A program made the translations under genes and the position numbers. The notes under the pieces are model-generated. The model saw only the letters and a list, made by a program, of their open reading frames with translations. It had not been told where the DNA came from and searched no databases. 64,000 nucleotides of DNA from Glandiceps talaboti (lineage: Eukaryota > Hemichordata > Enteropneusta > Spengelidae), in NCBI RefSeq assembly GCF_964340395.1, contig NC_135566.1, forward strand, positions 19,343,297-19,407,296, read 5' to 3'. Of the stretch, positions 63,106-64,000 are shown in pieces (the first letter of the stretch is position 1; each line of letters begins with the position of its first letter).

Positions 63106-63399
63106 ATTGAATTTTTGCTGTGACTCCTTTCAGTCAAGAACCAAACACCCTCCCTCCGGGAAAATTTGGTTTTTGGTATTGCTTCACCAGGAAAGACCAT
63201 ACATTTCAATTCAATTCCTCATATTCTTCATGTATTTGGAGTTTTTCTGGTGAAAGCTTATAAAATGTAAAAAATTAACACCAGCATCACCGCAAAAACA
63301 CCCACTCTGTGAAATATACCAAGGGGATTGCCCTGCAGAAGAATCGATTCAACACATGTCATTGGCCAATCAGATTTCGCGCTTGTATTTAAAACAGCA

Positions 63400-63478
63400 C
63401 AGTTGCTGTAATGTGACTAGTAATAGTCAATGGTCAGTTTACGTTCGTTCGCCCGATGTCTTAAAAAGTGCTAAACAG
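63400..63478 (+). other. Putative 5' UTR exon of a + strand gene leaving the window
   Basis: A stretch ending GCTAAACAG|GTAAGG forms a strong donor. It is divergent from the 62149-63105 gene, about 300 bp from that gene's start codon, suggesting a shared bidirectional promoter. The start coordinate is approximate. Confidence 0.4.
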
Positions 63479-63841
63479 GTAAGGAAAGATATCGTTACTG
63501 TTTACTTGCATTCAAAATAAAATCATTGTATCAGTGCATGTTTTGAGACTAATGATCACCATTTATCCAATCCAGAACTATGTGTTATGTCTTTATGATG
63601 CTTTTGTGTGCGCGGCTGCCAATGGCCGACCAAAATGAAACAGCAACGCGTTGAACACGTACACTACATGTTTGAATTTTGTACAGCTGTTATCAATATC
63701 ATCTCAGCTTTAGTACAATCATAACTTGGAATAATTCGCTTTCTATTACGAATTTGTCAAAAAAATCGAAGTGAAATGAGGTAGTGGTATTCGTTTACGG
63801 CGCTAACGGTATATTATTCCGTTCAATCTCTTATGTTGCAG

Positions 63842-63971
63842 ACGTACACATAGTAAGTCGGGACTCGATTCTGACATTGTCCCTAAAATCACATCCCGTA
63901 CAGTGTCTGCAAGCAGGACTAATATTGAACCACAACAGTTGGAAGGACGATGATTGAACGGAATATAAGTT
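63842..63971 (+). other. Putative second exon with start codon of the same + strand gene
   Basis: TTATGTTGCAG at 63831-63841 is a plausible acceptor and AGTT|GTAAGC at 63971 a plausible donor. An ATG at 63950 opens MIERNIS before the donor. The gene continues beyond the window, so its identity cannot be read. Confidence 0.3.
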
Positions 63972-64000
63972 GTAAGCGCCGTTACATGTAAAGGAGAATA

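Overview
This window is animal (metazoan) nuclear DNA. It is AT-rich, its genes are split by long introns with GT-AG junctions, and it is crowded with microsatellites, miniature inverted-repeat elements (MITEs) and LINE/SINE remnants. The left edge holds a decayed tail-to-tail pair of RAG1-like and RAG2-like genes. RAG1L contains an intron and RAG2L keeps a PHD-type finger. From established knowledge, sea urchin RAG2-like proteins have the PHD finger while the amphioxus ProtoRAG RAG2L lacks it. An invertebrate deuterostome such as a hemichordate or echinoderm is therefore the best guess, but RAG-like elements also exist in protostomes, so the assignment is tentative.

Layout. (1) 1-4100: relic of a RAG-like (ProtoRAG-type) transposon. 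RAG1L is on + (1 to about 2335) and RAG2L on - (about 3700 to 2735). Both are broken by frameshifts and stops, and a LINE fragment (3697-4095) has replaced the RAG2L N-terminus. (2) 5.1-38.15 kb: a complete flotillin-2 gene on -, with seven common coding exons (8730-14692) and four alternative first coding exons at 19.7, 34.9, 36.05 and 38.0 kb. Every first exon ends in the same phase, so each can join exon 2. Two of them sit in a 1.13-kb tandem duplication. (3) 38.2-42.9 kb: intergenic, with large microsatellites, a LINE 3' fragment and a hairpin MITE. (4) 42.9-57.75 kb: a complete PPP4C gene (protein phosphatase 4 catalytic subunit) on +, with one non-coding and nine coding exons encoding 307 aa. 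(5) 57.8-62 kb: intergenic, with two further copies of a 360-bp MITE. (6) 62.15-63.1 kb: a two-exon gene on - for a small predicted secreted protein of unknown family, divergent from a probable + strand gene whose 5' exons start near 63.4 kb and leave the window.

The host genes look intact and unrelated in function: membrane-microdomain scaffold, serine/threonine phosphatase, small secreted protein. The two most notable items are the RAG-like relic and the four-way choice of flotillin-2 N-terminus, which would exchange lipid-anchor motifs (Gly2/Cys4, Gly2 only, or a cysteine-rich start). Several MITE families can be delimited from the sequence, including a MULE-like family with 9-11 bp target duplications and a Harbinger-like pair flanked by TTA.
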